From Maricaulis sp947259345 (GTDB taxonomy: Bacteria; Pseudomonadota; Alphaproteobacteria; Caulobacterales; Maricaulaceae): DNA of 64,000 nt. This document shows positions 44,205 to 52,031 of this stretch, piece by piece. The notes under the pieces are model-generated. The model ran no database searches, was not told the origin of the DNA, and was given only the letters and a program-made list of their open reading frames with translations. The DNA lies in assembly GCA_965217205.1 (NCBI GenBank), contig OZ244254.1, forward strand, positions 1,612,001 through 1,676,000. Reading direction: 5' to 3'. The position numbers and the translations under genes are program-made. Numbering within the stretch: the stretch's first letter is position 1; each line of letters opens with the position of its first letter.

Positions 44205-46120
44205 CAGCGCAACCGTTTCGTGGCACGGGCCGCGCGCTTGCGGGCCTGCGCTTCCGCGCCGGCATAGGCCTGACCCGCGCGCTGTTCGGCGATGGGCCCG
44301 GCCACTTCCTCGACCGTCGAGCGAAACATCTCGCTCTCATCAACCTTCACCACTACAACGCGTTCGCGGATCATCTCGCGACCCGGCGCCATGGCGGCAC
44401 CGGCCAGAACCGTCGCCGGCATACCGGCCAGGATTGTCTCTGGCCCCTGCTCCCCGACGCGATACATCATCCCGGCTTGCATCGGGCCACCTGCTGCGCG
44501 GCCACCACCGAACGTGTTGGACAGGAAGCTGGCAGCAGAACTGAGAAAGCCACCGGCGCCAGAACCACCGCCGCCGGCATTGTCCATGATGTCGAACAAA
44601 TGCTCCCCGGCGCGTGTGAACGCCTCATAGAGACCGTTATAGGCTGCCGCATAAAGGCGGCGACGCAGGAACTCCTCGAGATCACCGTCAAACGCGGCCA
44701 CAACGCCATCAGCGAATGTGGTTGCGAACTCATGGCTGAAGGCCTCGCGGCGTGCTTGAAAGGCCTCAAGCTCGGCATCCTTGAGCAACGCCGCCTGTTC
44801 GCGCGCGATCTCGGCGAAACCCTCCAGGGCTTCGCTCTTGGCTTCGTTCCGGGCGGCGTCCCGCGCCGGGCGGCCGGCGAAGCGAGGCGTGACGTCGGCA
44901 CCCCAATCGTCGTCGGGCATGTCCAGCGGATTATTGGGGTCGGGGCGATCACCGCGGCCTGAGCCAGGATCGCCGAAGCGCTCTCGATACCGGCGCATCA
45001 GATCGGAGTTTTCCAACGAGTCACGCGCGGCATCGAGCGTGTCGATACGCATCTGCACAAGCTGGGTCAGAAAGAGTATTTCGCTTGCGTCCAGTCGACT
45101 GCGCGCGCCAATGGAAACACCCTCTGCGTCGAGGGCCTCCTGACCGATCGCCCCGCGGATCTGTGTCAGGCGCACCGAACCCAGCATTGCATCGGCTGGC
45201 AGATCACGAAGCATCTCCTGGGCGGCGCGAGCCCGCTCCATCTCGGATTCAACTTCACCGATATTCTGAGGCGAAAGGGCAATGCCGCCGCCTTCTGTGC
45301 GGTCGAAACGCTCAAGGAAGCTGCCGACGGCGGCTGCAGCTTCAAGCGCGGACTTTGCCACTGAGCCGAAAGCATTGGCCAGGGCGAGCAGATCGTCGGC
45401 ATTCTCTGCGACTGCACGGTTGAACTGGCCTGAAATGACCGTCTGCATTTCTCGCAATTCCCGGTTCGCCGCTGCCGCTTCACGGGCAAGACGATCCCCC
45501 ATCAGTGCGCCGGCGTCTTCCGCCGCACGACCATATTCGATCAGTCCTTCGCGGCCCTCGCGCAAGACATTGACAAGCGCGGCGCCTTCACTGTCGAACG
45601 CCTTGAAAGCGAGACGCAGCCGCTCCTGGTCGCTTTCGGCATGTGAAACCGCATCGGCGTAGTCGAGCAAAATCTCATAGCTCGACCGCATGCGCCCCTC
45701 GGAATCTCGCAGCGGAATATTCATGCGCTCCAGATCGGCCCGCAACTCGCCAGCCCCTTGCGCAGCTTCCGCCACCCGCCGCGACCACCGCTGCATCGCC
45801 ATGTCAGTCTGTCCGAACTCGACACGGTTCTGATGACCCGCAAAGCGCAGCCGTTCCAGCTGGTCAACCGTGAAGCTTGTGCGGTCAGCGGCAGTTACCA
45901 GAGCGTCGGCAAACTCCAGAGAGCGGCGAGAAAGGTCTGCCAGCACGCTGCCGCCAATAGCAACGCCACCAACACCCAATAGCGGGCCCAGCGCGGCCAT
46001 CATTGCTGTGCCTGCGCGCATCGTGCGCTGCATCGACGTTTCAACCCCACGCCACGCCGGGCCTGTCCGATCGCGAGCGTGAATGTCAAAACGAAAATCA
46101 GACCCAAGCCCGAGCGCCAT
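44204..46120 (-). CDS. Tail tape measure protein
   Basis: 638 residues. The N-terminus is typical (DIHARDRTGPAWRGVETSMQRTMRAGTAMM), followed by a hydrophobic segment (~40-65), then long helical regions with Gln, Glu and Arg. A Gly-rich hinge (NAGGGGSGAGG) and a hydrophobic part occur near ~530-600. Directly downstream of the G/GT frameshift gene, with the GT stop overlapping its ATG, as in lambda H. It fixes tail length and helps DNA entry. Confidence 0.88.
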   Translation of the reverse strand: MALGLGSDFRFDIHARDRTGPAWRGVETSMQRTMRAGTAMMAALGPLLGVGGVAIGGSVLADLSRRSLEFADALVTAADRTSFTVDQLERLRFAGHQNRVEFGQTDMAMQRWSRRVAEAAQGAGELRADLERMNIPLRDSEGRMRSSYEILLDYADAVSHAESDQERLRLAFKAFDSEGAALVNVLREGREGLIEYGRAAEDAGALMGDRLAREAAAANRELREMQTVISGQFNRAVAENADDLLALANAFGSVAKSALEAAAAVGSFLERFDRTEGGGIALSPQNIGEVESEMERARAAQEMLRDLPADAMLGSVRLTQIRGAIGQEALDAEGVSIGARSRLDASEILFLTQLVQMRIDTLDAARDSLENSDLMRRYRERFGDPGSGRGDRPDPNNPLDMPDDDWGADVTPRFAGRPARDAARNEAKSEALEGFAEIAREQAALLKDAELEAFQARREAFSHEFATTFADGVVAAFDGDLEEFLRRRLYAAAYNGLYEAFTRAGEHLFDIMDNAGGGGSGAGGFLSSAASFLSNTFGGGRAAGGPMQAGMMYRVGEQGPETILAGMPATVLAGAAMAPGREMIRERVVVVKVDESEMFRSTVEEVAGPIAEQRAGQAYAGAEAQARKRAARATKRLR

Positions 46121-46646
46121 CAGCTGTCCTTCTTCATCTCTTCATGACGCAGCTCGTCATGCGCCTGCCAAAGGCGCAGCTCGTCATGCGTCATGGTTTC
46201 AGAAAGCTCCGCGACCGTTCGGCCTAGCCGTTCGGCGAGGAAAAAGAGGTATCGGAGGTCGAGGTCGTCGGAGAGTTTTTTTTTGCCTGCTCGAACGACA
46301 TGCCGTGCCAGAGGCGATAGGCCAGATGCTCGATGACATCAGCATCGACACTGGTGCGCAGGAAGTGCAGGTCAGCGAGCGTGAACAGGGCATCGCCCTT
46401 CTCATCCATCGCCAATCGGATGACCGTGCGGACGGCTTCCTGGAACGGGTCCTGATGACCCTTCTCGGTCCTCGCGTCGCGCATGATGGCTGACTTGTCG
46501 GCAATGGTGGGCTTCTTGGCAAACACCCGAACGGGGCTGGCCTCATCACCGAAGGCGACAACATCCACGAAGGTCGTGTGGGCCTCGCGCAGTTCGCGGG
46601 CCTGGCTGAGATAAGTCTTGGCCAGGCCCTTTTCCGCGACCTGCAT
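46120..46646 (-). CDS. Tail assembly chaperone GT, made by -1 frameshift
   Basis: 175 residues if the ribosome slips by -1 on the A-rich heptamer at 46281-46275. The upstream part is the G protein; after the slip the frame reads LSDDLDLRYLFFLAERLG, then TVAELSETMTHDELRLWQAH and a Lys-rich end. This T part has no start of its own and is clearly coding (acidic/aromatic pattern of T domains). Its stop overlaps the tape measure ATG. In lambda the G and GT proteins bind the tape measure during tail assembly. Confidence 0.82.
46224..46646 (-). CDS. Tail assembly chaperone G (zero-frame product)
   Basis: 140 residues. The body (AFGDEASPVRVFAKKP, IMRDARTEKGHQDPFQEA) is helical and acidic, like gpG proteins. 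After the slippery site the zero frame ends within ~17 residues of low-complexity Ser/Thr sequence, as expected for the unshifted product. Lies between the tail tube and tape measure genes. Confidence 0.82.
   Translation of the reverse strand: MQVAEKGLAKTYLSQARELREAHTTFVDVVAFGDEASPVRVFAKKPTIADKSAIMRDARTEKGHQDPFQEAVRTVIRLAMDEKGDALFTLADLHFLRTSVDADVIEHLAYRLWHGMSFEQAKKNSPTTSTSDTSFSSPNG
46275..46281 (-). promoter_or_regulatory. -1 ribosomal frameshift site
   Basis: On the minus strand nine A and a C (46284-46275) give the heptamer A-AAA-AAC in the G reading frame, one of the best known -1 slippery sequences. It stands right where the G frame loses and the T frame gains coding character. Confidence 0.85.
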
Positions 46647-46648
46647 GA

Positions 46649-47041
46649 TCAGGAAACCGTGCCGTCGGTGATGGCACCGTTGACCAGGAAGTCAAAGGAC
46701 TGGGACACCACACCCTCAAGCGAGGACTGAATGCCGACGCTGGTCACAGTGGCCGTGCAGGTGATCTCCGCATCGCCGGACTCGTCGTCTGACGGGTAAA
46801 GGCTGAGAGACACCGACTCGCCGACTGACAGCGCGACCTGGCCGTTCGTGTCGCTTGGGTCCCAATGGCAGGTGATGCTACCGGTGCCGCCCTTCAGTCC
46901 GGCCAGATGGGTGCGCCAGCTGTCGCCCTGGGCGGTGTCGTCGGCTGTTTCTGCCGTGCGGGTCAAAGTCCACTGCGTCGTCTCGGCCACCGCATTCGCG
47001 CCGACCTTCACGATGCCGTCCTTACCGTGTGAAGTTGCCAT
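46649..47041 (-). CDS. Major tail tube protein
   Basis: 130 residues. Beta-rich with the usual tail-tube features: GIVKVGANAVAETTQWTLTR at the N-terminus, a Trp-rich capping loop (DSWRTHLAGLKGGTGSI) and the strand SFDFLVNGAI at the end. Forms the hexameric rings of the tail. Two bp before the G gene; its own Shine-Dalgarno region follows the 18-bp gap after the tail terminator gene. Confidence 0.88.
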   Translation of the reverse strand: MATSHGKDGIVKVGANAVAETTQWTLTRTAETADDTAQGDSWRTHLAGLKGGTGSITCHWDPSDTNGQVALSVGESVSLSLYPSDDESGDAEITCTATVTSVGIQSSLEGVVSQSFDFLVNGAITDGTVS

Positions 47042-47059
47042 GATATTTGCTCCTTGAGG

Positions 47060-47515
47060 CTATGGCAGGATGACGCCGGGGGCACCCTCGGCGGTCTGGG
47101 TTTGGATTTCACAGGTCAGCCGAAGCTGGCCGGCGATCTGGTTGCCGTCGCCGTCATAGACTTCCGAGATGGCCCGCGGCGTGATGTCGAAGAGCACACC
47201 GGCGGACCACTCGCCCGGCAGTAAAGCTGTCTCGACTTCCAGCAAAATCGTGTGCAACAGCGCGTCGGCTGTTTCTTCATCTTCAGCTTCGACGATGAGA
47301 TCGACATGAAGCTGGTCCGTACGCTCCTGGCGGCGTGGAGCGCGCTGCGTGATCGGCGTTACGTCACCATCGCCAACGCCGATCGACAAAGCCGGAAGCT
47401 GTGATTTCGCTACGGCACGCGTGCGCTTGACGAAGACATTGTCGCCGGTTGTCGTGAGGCCGGTCAGCTGCGTCACCACCAGATCACGCGCTTGGATGCG
47501 AACATGCGTTGGCAT
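47060..47515 (-). CDS. Tail terminator protein (gpU-like)
   Basis: 151 residues. Pattern of an alpha/beta tail terminator: FVKRTRAVAKSQLPALSIGVGDGD, ERTDQLHVDLIVEAEDEETADALL and LRLTCEIQTQT. It caps the growing tail tube before head joining. The start overlaps the previous stop. Confidence 0.75.
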   Translation of the reverse strand: MPTHVRIQARDLVVTQLTGLTTTGDNVFVKRTRAVAKSQLPALSIGVGDGDVTPITQRAPRRQERTDQLHVDLIVEAEDEETADALLHTILLEVETALLPGEWSAGVLFDITPRAISEVYDGDGNQIAGQLRLTCEIQTQTAEGAPGVILP

Positions 47516-47832
47516 CAGCTCGTCACCTCATGCAGAATGAACATTACCATGCCGAAGCTATCCGGCTGCGGCGGGGCGGCGGCGACATAGTCAGTGCCCG
47601 CAATGGAGAACTGATCGCCTTCCGCAGCGTTCGGGCAATCCGCCTGGGCCAGCGAAACGGCAGGCTTCGAACTTTCGGCTTGCAAGGCACCGTCTTCCAT
47701 GGCGGCGTAGTAGTCTGCCGAGAAGATGCCGTTCACGCTCGCCGGGTCGCCGGTGACAGGCGTGTAGGTCACGCTTTGCCCCAGCGCGGCCCCGAATACG
47801 CGGGGCATGCCGGCGAAGACACGCCCCGCCAT
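47515..47832 (-). CDS. Head-tail joining protein (gpFII-like)
   Basis: 105 residues, beta-rich, with GQSVTYTPVTGDPASVNGIF, typical of small head-tail adaptor proteins. The position between DUF2190 and the tail terminator agrees. Confidence 0.65.
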   Translation of the reverse strand: MAGRVFAGMPRVFGAALGQSVTYTPVTGDPASVNGIFSADYYAAMEDGALQAESSKPAVSLAQADCPNAAEGDQFSIAGTDYVAAAPPQPDSFGMVMFILHEVTS

Positions 47833-47835
47833 GAC

Positions 47836-48186
47836 TTAGGAACCCGCGGCGAGCGGCGGCGTCGGGTTCAGGCGGACATCGAAAGTCGTGTCCGAGGATC
47901 CGGCGGCCGAAACCGCAACACCGCAGAACCAGTTGCTGGACGCGGTCTTGTTGAAATTGGCGTCTGCGACGTCCCAGTAGACCGGGTCGCCCTGGGAAAT
48001 CGCGAGCGATGTCGCCTTGGGCAGCGTGTGCACGCCGTCAAGACGCAGCACCACATCAGCGCCGCTGGCGGCGTCAGACTGCGCCACGCCGAAGATGTTG
48101 CCCACCTTCACAAACTGGCCGGAAACGACAGTTGCCGGCGCAGTCACGGTCACAAAACAACCGTTCTGAACAAAGTTCGTTGCCAT
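47836..48186 (-). CDS. DUF2190 family capsid-associated protein
   Basis: 116 residues. DUF2190 pattern: MATNFVQNGCFVTVTAPATV, SGQFVKVGNIFGVAQSDAAS, and QGDPVYWD. These proteins decorate or stabilise capsids and lie next to the major capsid gene. Confidence 0.85.
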   Translation of the reverse strand: MATNFVQNGCFVTVTAPATVVSGQFVKVGNIFGVAQSDAASGADVVLRLDGVHTLPKATSLAISQGDPVYWDVADANFNKTASSNWFCGVAVSAAGSSDTTFDVRLNPTPPLAAGS

Positions 48187-48248
48187 GGGGAAAGCCTTCC
48201 TTGCTTGTTGGATAGCCAGCCATGCGCCGGCATTCAGGTCTTGGCATG

Positions 48249-48279
48249 AAAAAGGGGGCGACGATCACTCGCCGCCCCC
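48249..48279 (-). terminator. Intrinsic terminator after the capsid gene
   Basis: GGGGGCG (48254-48260) pairs with CGCCCCC (48273-48279). On the minus strand a five-T run and CATGCC follow. It would cut late transcription between head and tail genes unless antiterminated. Confidence 0.8.
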
Positions 48280-48306
48280 TTCATTCAGGGATGATGTCTG
48301 GGGCCG

Positions 48307-50307
48307 TTACGAGCCCGGGTTTTTCACCATGCCGCGATAGTCGATGGCCTTGGCCGCCCGACGCAGGCGCGCCTTCAGCTTGATCGAGTCGGTATCAAAG
48401 TCCTCGACCTGCTGGATGACAGGGCCCTGCTCACCTTCCAGCGACGCGAAGTCGATAGTGTCGACATCGCCCGGGTCGGCAAACAGATACCAATCATCTG
48501 CGCTGCCGCCCGAAAGGCTGGCCAGGCGCGGCTCGATAATCGGGGTCATTCCGGCATGGACATTGTCATAGGCCGGATCGTTGGCAATGGTCGCTGCGCG
48601 GGTGTATTGCAGCGCAACGGTCTCAAGCTCGGCCGGAACCGCAAGGTAGCGCGGCTCGAGATTGAGAAGCTGGCCGTCCTCATCCGTAGACGGCGCCAGC
48701 GACTTCTGCTTGCGCATCGCTGCCTTCGCCGCGCCGAGATTGGCGATGGTGATGGCGCCGGCAGTGACCAGGTTGCCATGGTCGGCGTGGAACAGCGCCA
48801 CACTGTCAGACAACGCAGCGTTGGCAGTGATGATGCCCCAGACCAGGTCGCTCTCGAAATTGGCCGCAGACCGACCAAACATGGTGACGATCCGGTCGAA
48901 GGCGCGCAGATCATCATTAATCAGCATCTCTTCGGTGAACCGGATCGCGCGGCCATAAGTCGCCAGCGCATACTGCTCACGGCTCTCGCCGACAGTGCCA
49001 TAGGTGTACTCGGCACCCTCCAGCTTCTGCACGAAGCCCGGCGCGTCACTCATGGCCACGACGCTCGTGGTCTTGAAGTCAGGCAAGGTCGTCTCATTGA
49101 CGATCGGGCGGAAGGTCTGCGGCGCCGCTTCATAGGCCATCTGCAGGCGCTTGGAGGCGACATTGGCCATGATGTACGGGAAATCGCTGGTGGTGTGCCC
49201 CGACCGCATGATCTTGCCGGCGACTTCGCTGCGGGTCAGGCCGCGAACATTCTCACCGCGCTGCGTCAGGAGGTCCTTGCCCACTTCGAGAAGCGACATG
49301 CCACGATACTGACGTGCGCCCTGCTCCAGCTCAACCTTGCCGGGTGCGAGTCGATGTTCGATTGCGTTGAGAGCGAGGCCGCGACGCACATCAACCTCGT
49401 CCTGACCGCTGATGCGAGCACGGGTTTCCGGCGCCTTGTCATCCTTGTCAGCCAGCAAGTCGATGAAGGCCGCGCGAGCCTGGTCGACCGAATGACCCTG
49501 GTCGATCTGCGCGTCGATTTCAGCGTCATCCAGCTTCAGTTTGCGACCGATCGTGCGGATTTCTGAAGCACGCTTGCGCTCCTCGTCGCGGGCGGCGCGG
49601 GACAGCGCCTCGGTATCAACCGGCGCCGGGGTTTCGACCGGCGGGTTTGCCGGCTGGGTGCGGGTGACGTCGTCTTTCGGGGCGTCGCCCGTCTTTTCGA
49701 TTGCCTTGGTAGACATCGGGGTCTCCTGTTCGGAATGGGCGGGCTCCGCCCGTTGGATGATGCAGGGATTTTCAGACTGGCCATCGGCCGAGCGGAACCC
49801 TGCGAGGTCGTCCGCTCCAATCGGGACCGCGGATACTTCCATCGGTTCCCATTCACGAGCGATGACGCGCACAGGCTCGCCATCCTCCTCGATCACTTCA
49901 TATCGGTGGACGCGATAGCCCACCGAGACATTACGAATGATGCCGGACCGCACGTCGCGCCAGATGGGCTCGACGTCATCACGTTCAGAAAAACGAATCA
50001 GCGCGCGGCCCTCAGCGCCGTCGATCCAGGCGCGCTCGACCACGCCGATCACATCCGACAATCGCCAATCGGAGTGCGTGTTCAGAAAGGGAGCGCCGTT
50101 GTTCAATCGGTCCAGACGGATGGCCGAGGCAGAAACCTCCAGTTCTTCCATCACATTGCCGAGACCCGGGAACCAGCGCCTGACGGCGGCGCCGGTCGTA
50201 AAGGTCACCTCGACCGTGCGGTCGTCCTCATTCACCGTGCTTGCGCGCACGGTTACATCGCGGCCAAGCCTGGAGAGCTTGACCGTCTGCGCCATATCAT
50301 CCGGCAT
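48307..50307 (-). CDS. Fused prohead protease-major capsid protein
   Basis: 666 residues; AAGGAG precedes the ATG. Residues ~1-175 are an HK97-type prohead protease: His in FLNTHSDWRLSDVIG, Ser in IRNVSVGYRV and an acidic residue in REWEPMEVS. A charged helical linker (~205-340) acts as scaffold. The capsid fold follows (~340-666), with FKTTSVVAMSDAPGF, GRAIRFTEEMLINDD and the C-terminal GPVIQQVEDFDT. An internal ATG at 49716 (residue 198) has its own AGGAGA site and could make the capsid part alone (469 residues). Confidence 0.88.
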   Translation of the reverse strand: MPDDMAQTVKLSRLGRDVTVRASTVNEDDRTVEVTFTTGAAVRRWFPGLGNVMEELEVSASAIRLDRLNNGAPFLNTHSDWRLSDVIGVVERAWIDGAEGRALIRFSERDDVEPIWRDVRSGIIRNVSVGYRVHRYEVIEEDGEPVRVIAREWEPMEVSAVPIGADDLAGFRSADGQSENPCIIQRAEPAHSEQETPMSTKAIEKTGDAPKDDVTRTQPANPPVETPAPVDTEALSRAARDEERKRASEIRTIGRKLKLDDAEIDAQIDQGHSVDQARAAFIDLLADKDDKAPETRARISGQDEVDVRRGLALNAIEHRLAPGKVELEQGARQYRGMSLLEVGKDLLTQRGENVRGLTRSEVAGKIMRSGHTTSDFPYIMANVASKRLQMAYEAAPQTFRPIVNETTLPDFKTTSVVAMSDAPGFVQKLEGAEYTYGTVGESREQYALATYGRAIRFTEEMLINDDLRAFDRIVTMFGRSAANFESDLVWGIITANAALSDSVALFHADHGNLVTAGAITIANLGAAKAAMRKQKSLAPSTDEDGQLLNLEPRYLAVPAELETVALQYTRAATIANDPAYDNVHAGMTPIIEPRLASLSGGSADDWYLFADPGDVDTIDFASLEGEQGPVIQQVEDFDTDSIKLKARLRRAAKAIDYRGMVKNPGS
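49716..49731 (-). promoter_or_regulatory. Internal ribosome site and start in the protease-capsid gene
   Basis: On the minus strand AGGAGA lies 5 bases before an in-frame ATG, at the border between protease and scaffold-capsid parts. This is how nested scaffold/capsid products are made in several phages. Confidence 0.6.
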
Positions 50308-50310
50308 GGC

Positions 50311-51828
50311 TTACTCCTTGTCGGTTTCTTCGCTGTTTGTCGGGATGGAAGGCGGCACCAGTTCGGTGCCCGCAGGACGGCCCTGCGTCAGGCCGGCATC
50401 GCTGACCTTGCGCGGGTCTGTATCGAAAACCATTTCGGACTCATCGACTTTGGCAAACCAGGCCGCGAACTCGGCCATCACCGTGTCCGGGTCGCGGCCA
50501 TCAGCGCGGATCGCCTCGGAAATTGAGCGCTTGCCGATCCGGGCCTCCATCTTGTCGGCCATGGCTTCTTTCAGCCGGTCGATCGGTTCAAAGCCCGGCA
50601 GCGTCCAGGACACGCCGTAATTCAGAGCATCAATCCGGCCCGCCGCAAAGGCCGACTCCACGAACCAGCGCCACTGAGGGCGGCACAGATTGGGCAACAC
50701 CGTCCGGCGCTGGAAGCGCCGAATGGCCTGCTTGAAAGGCACAAAGCCCGCTTTGTAACTGGACCAATTGGCCTGACTGACATCGCCGGTCAAAAGCATG
50801 TAGGGCATGGATGCACCGGACGCGATGCGGTGAAGGCGCGAACGAACATACTCCGGGTGACCAGCCGTGGCAGGCGGCGTGGCAAAACTGATGTCTTCGC
50901 CCGGCTCAAGATATTCGATCATGCCCGGCTCGAACCGCTCGAGCGGACCGTCATCATCGGCCGCCTCGTCCAGCCCGATTTCACGGTTATTGGCGACGTC
51001 ATTGGTGCGAACGAAAGCGCCGAAACACGTCGCGATCTTCTGCTGCATCAGCGACGCCTGCTCGAGATCATCAAGATCGCCGAGGTCCTGCAGGACCGAA
51101 TGCAGCATCGGCACACCCAGCAGCTGCCCGGGTCGGGTCTTGCGAAAGGCGTGGGCAACCTGCTCAGCATCCACGCGAACGCTCGTCAGGGACTGGCCTG
51201 TGAAAATCCGGTTCTCGCCAGGATGGTGCGGAAACAGCCAATAGGCTTGGCGACGGTTCAGCTGATCCAGCTCGATACCGGCAATGACGTCATTGGTGCC
51301 ATTGCGAAGGCGCGTTCCATCGAGATGGTCGGGCTCGAGCAACTGAATCTGAAGCGGGATGGCCAACCCGTCGGACGCGCGACGACGGCGGCGACGGGCC
51401 AGGACATCACCACTTTCGAGAATGGTGTGAATGGCCAGATCCTGCAGCGCCATCCAATCGCCCTGACCATCACTGTCAGCGCTTTCAGCAAACTCTTCCC
51501 AGGCAGCGGCAAGATTTCGGTCAAGCCGGTCTTCGCCAGTATTCGGGGTCGGCACGATACCGGCCGCGCTCTCGGTCCAGATTTCCAGCGCACGCTTGGC
51601 ATAGGGGTCGTTACGATGAGCCTCGCGTGACCGGTTGCGCAGGGTAGCAGCTGCTGACTGGTTTTCGGCATTGGCGGAAGTGCCACGACCTTTGCGGTAT
51701 TTGTTGCGGCGGCCGGTGCTCGCAGCCTCATAACCGCGCTTGATAAAGCTCAGCGCAGCTTTTGCGCGGGCGCGGCGCAAACCAGTTTCAGGCGACACCT
51801 CGCTGATCAGGTCAGTCAGCCAGCCCAT
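50311..51828 (-). CDS. Portal protein (lambda gpB type)
   Basis: 505 residues. Lambda-type portal blocks: RNRSREAHRNDPYAKRALEI near the N-terminus, LLEPDHLDGTRLRNGTNDVI mid-protein, and AYWLFPHHPGE, EYLEPGEDISFA and WSSYKAGFVPFKQAIRR. Forms the dodecameric channel for DNA at one capsid vertex. The gene starts on the stop of the gpW-like gene. Confidence 0.93.
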   Translation of the reverse strand: MGWLTDLISEVSPETGLRRARAKAALSFIKRGYEAASTGRRNKYRKGRGTSANAENQSAAATLRNRSREAHRNDPYAKRALEIWTESAAGIVPTPNTGEDRLDRNLAAAWEEFAESADSDGQGDWMALQDLAIHTILESGDVLARRRRRRASDGLAIPLQIQLLEPDHLDGTRLRNGTNDVIAGIELDQLNRRQAYWLFPHHPGENRIFTGQSLTSVRVDAEQVAHAFRKTRPGQLLGVPMLHSVLQDLGDLDDLEQASLMQQKIATCFGAFVRTNDVANNREIGLDEAADDDGPLERFEPGMIEYLEPGEDISFATPPATAGHPEYVRSRLHRIASGASMPYMLLTGDVSQANWSSYKAGFVPFKQAIRRFQRRTVLPNLCRPQWRWFVESAFAAGRIDALNYGVSWTLPGFEPIDRLKEAMADKMEARIGKRSISEAIRADGRDPDTVMAEFAAWFAKVDESEMVFDTDPRKVSDAGLTQGRPAGTELVPPSIPTNSEETDKE

Positions 51829-52031
51829 TATTCGGCCCTCTTGAAGACAGCCCGCGAGCGCCGCGGCTTGGTTGTTACACCCAACTCACGCTCCATCTCG
51901 GTGCGCACCGACTTCATGTCGGCCAGGCTTTGATATTCGACCCGCTGCCCGTTGTAGGACACGACGCGGGCACCCGTTGCGATCGCGCCATTGAGCGCGT
52001 CGAGGTCGGCTTGTGTGTATCGCGTGCTCAA
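51828..52031 (-). CDS. gpW-like head completion protein
   Basis: 67 residues. YTQADLDALNGAIATGARVV and QSLADMKSVRTEMERELG match the gpW family, including the conserved 'V.y.G..veyrs..dm' core. It sits between TerL and portal, exactly as W in lambda. Confidence 0.9.
   Translation of the reverse strand: MSTRYTQADLDALNGAIATGARVVSYNGQRVEYQSLADMKSVRTEMERELGVTTKPRRSRAVFKRAE

Noticed and set aside
48556..49566. A 336-codon plus-strand frame opposite the capsid gene
   Set aside because: Antisense shadow with no recognisable domain.
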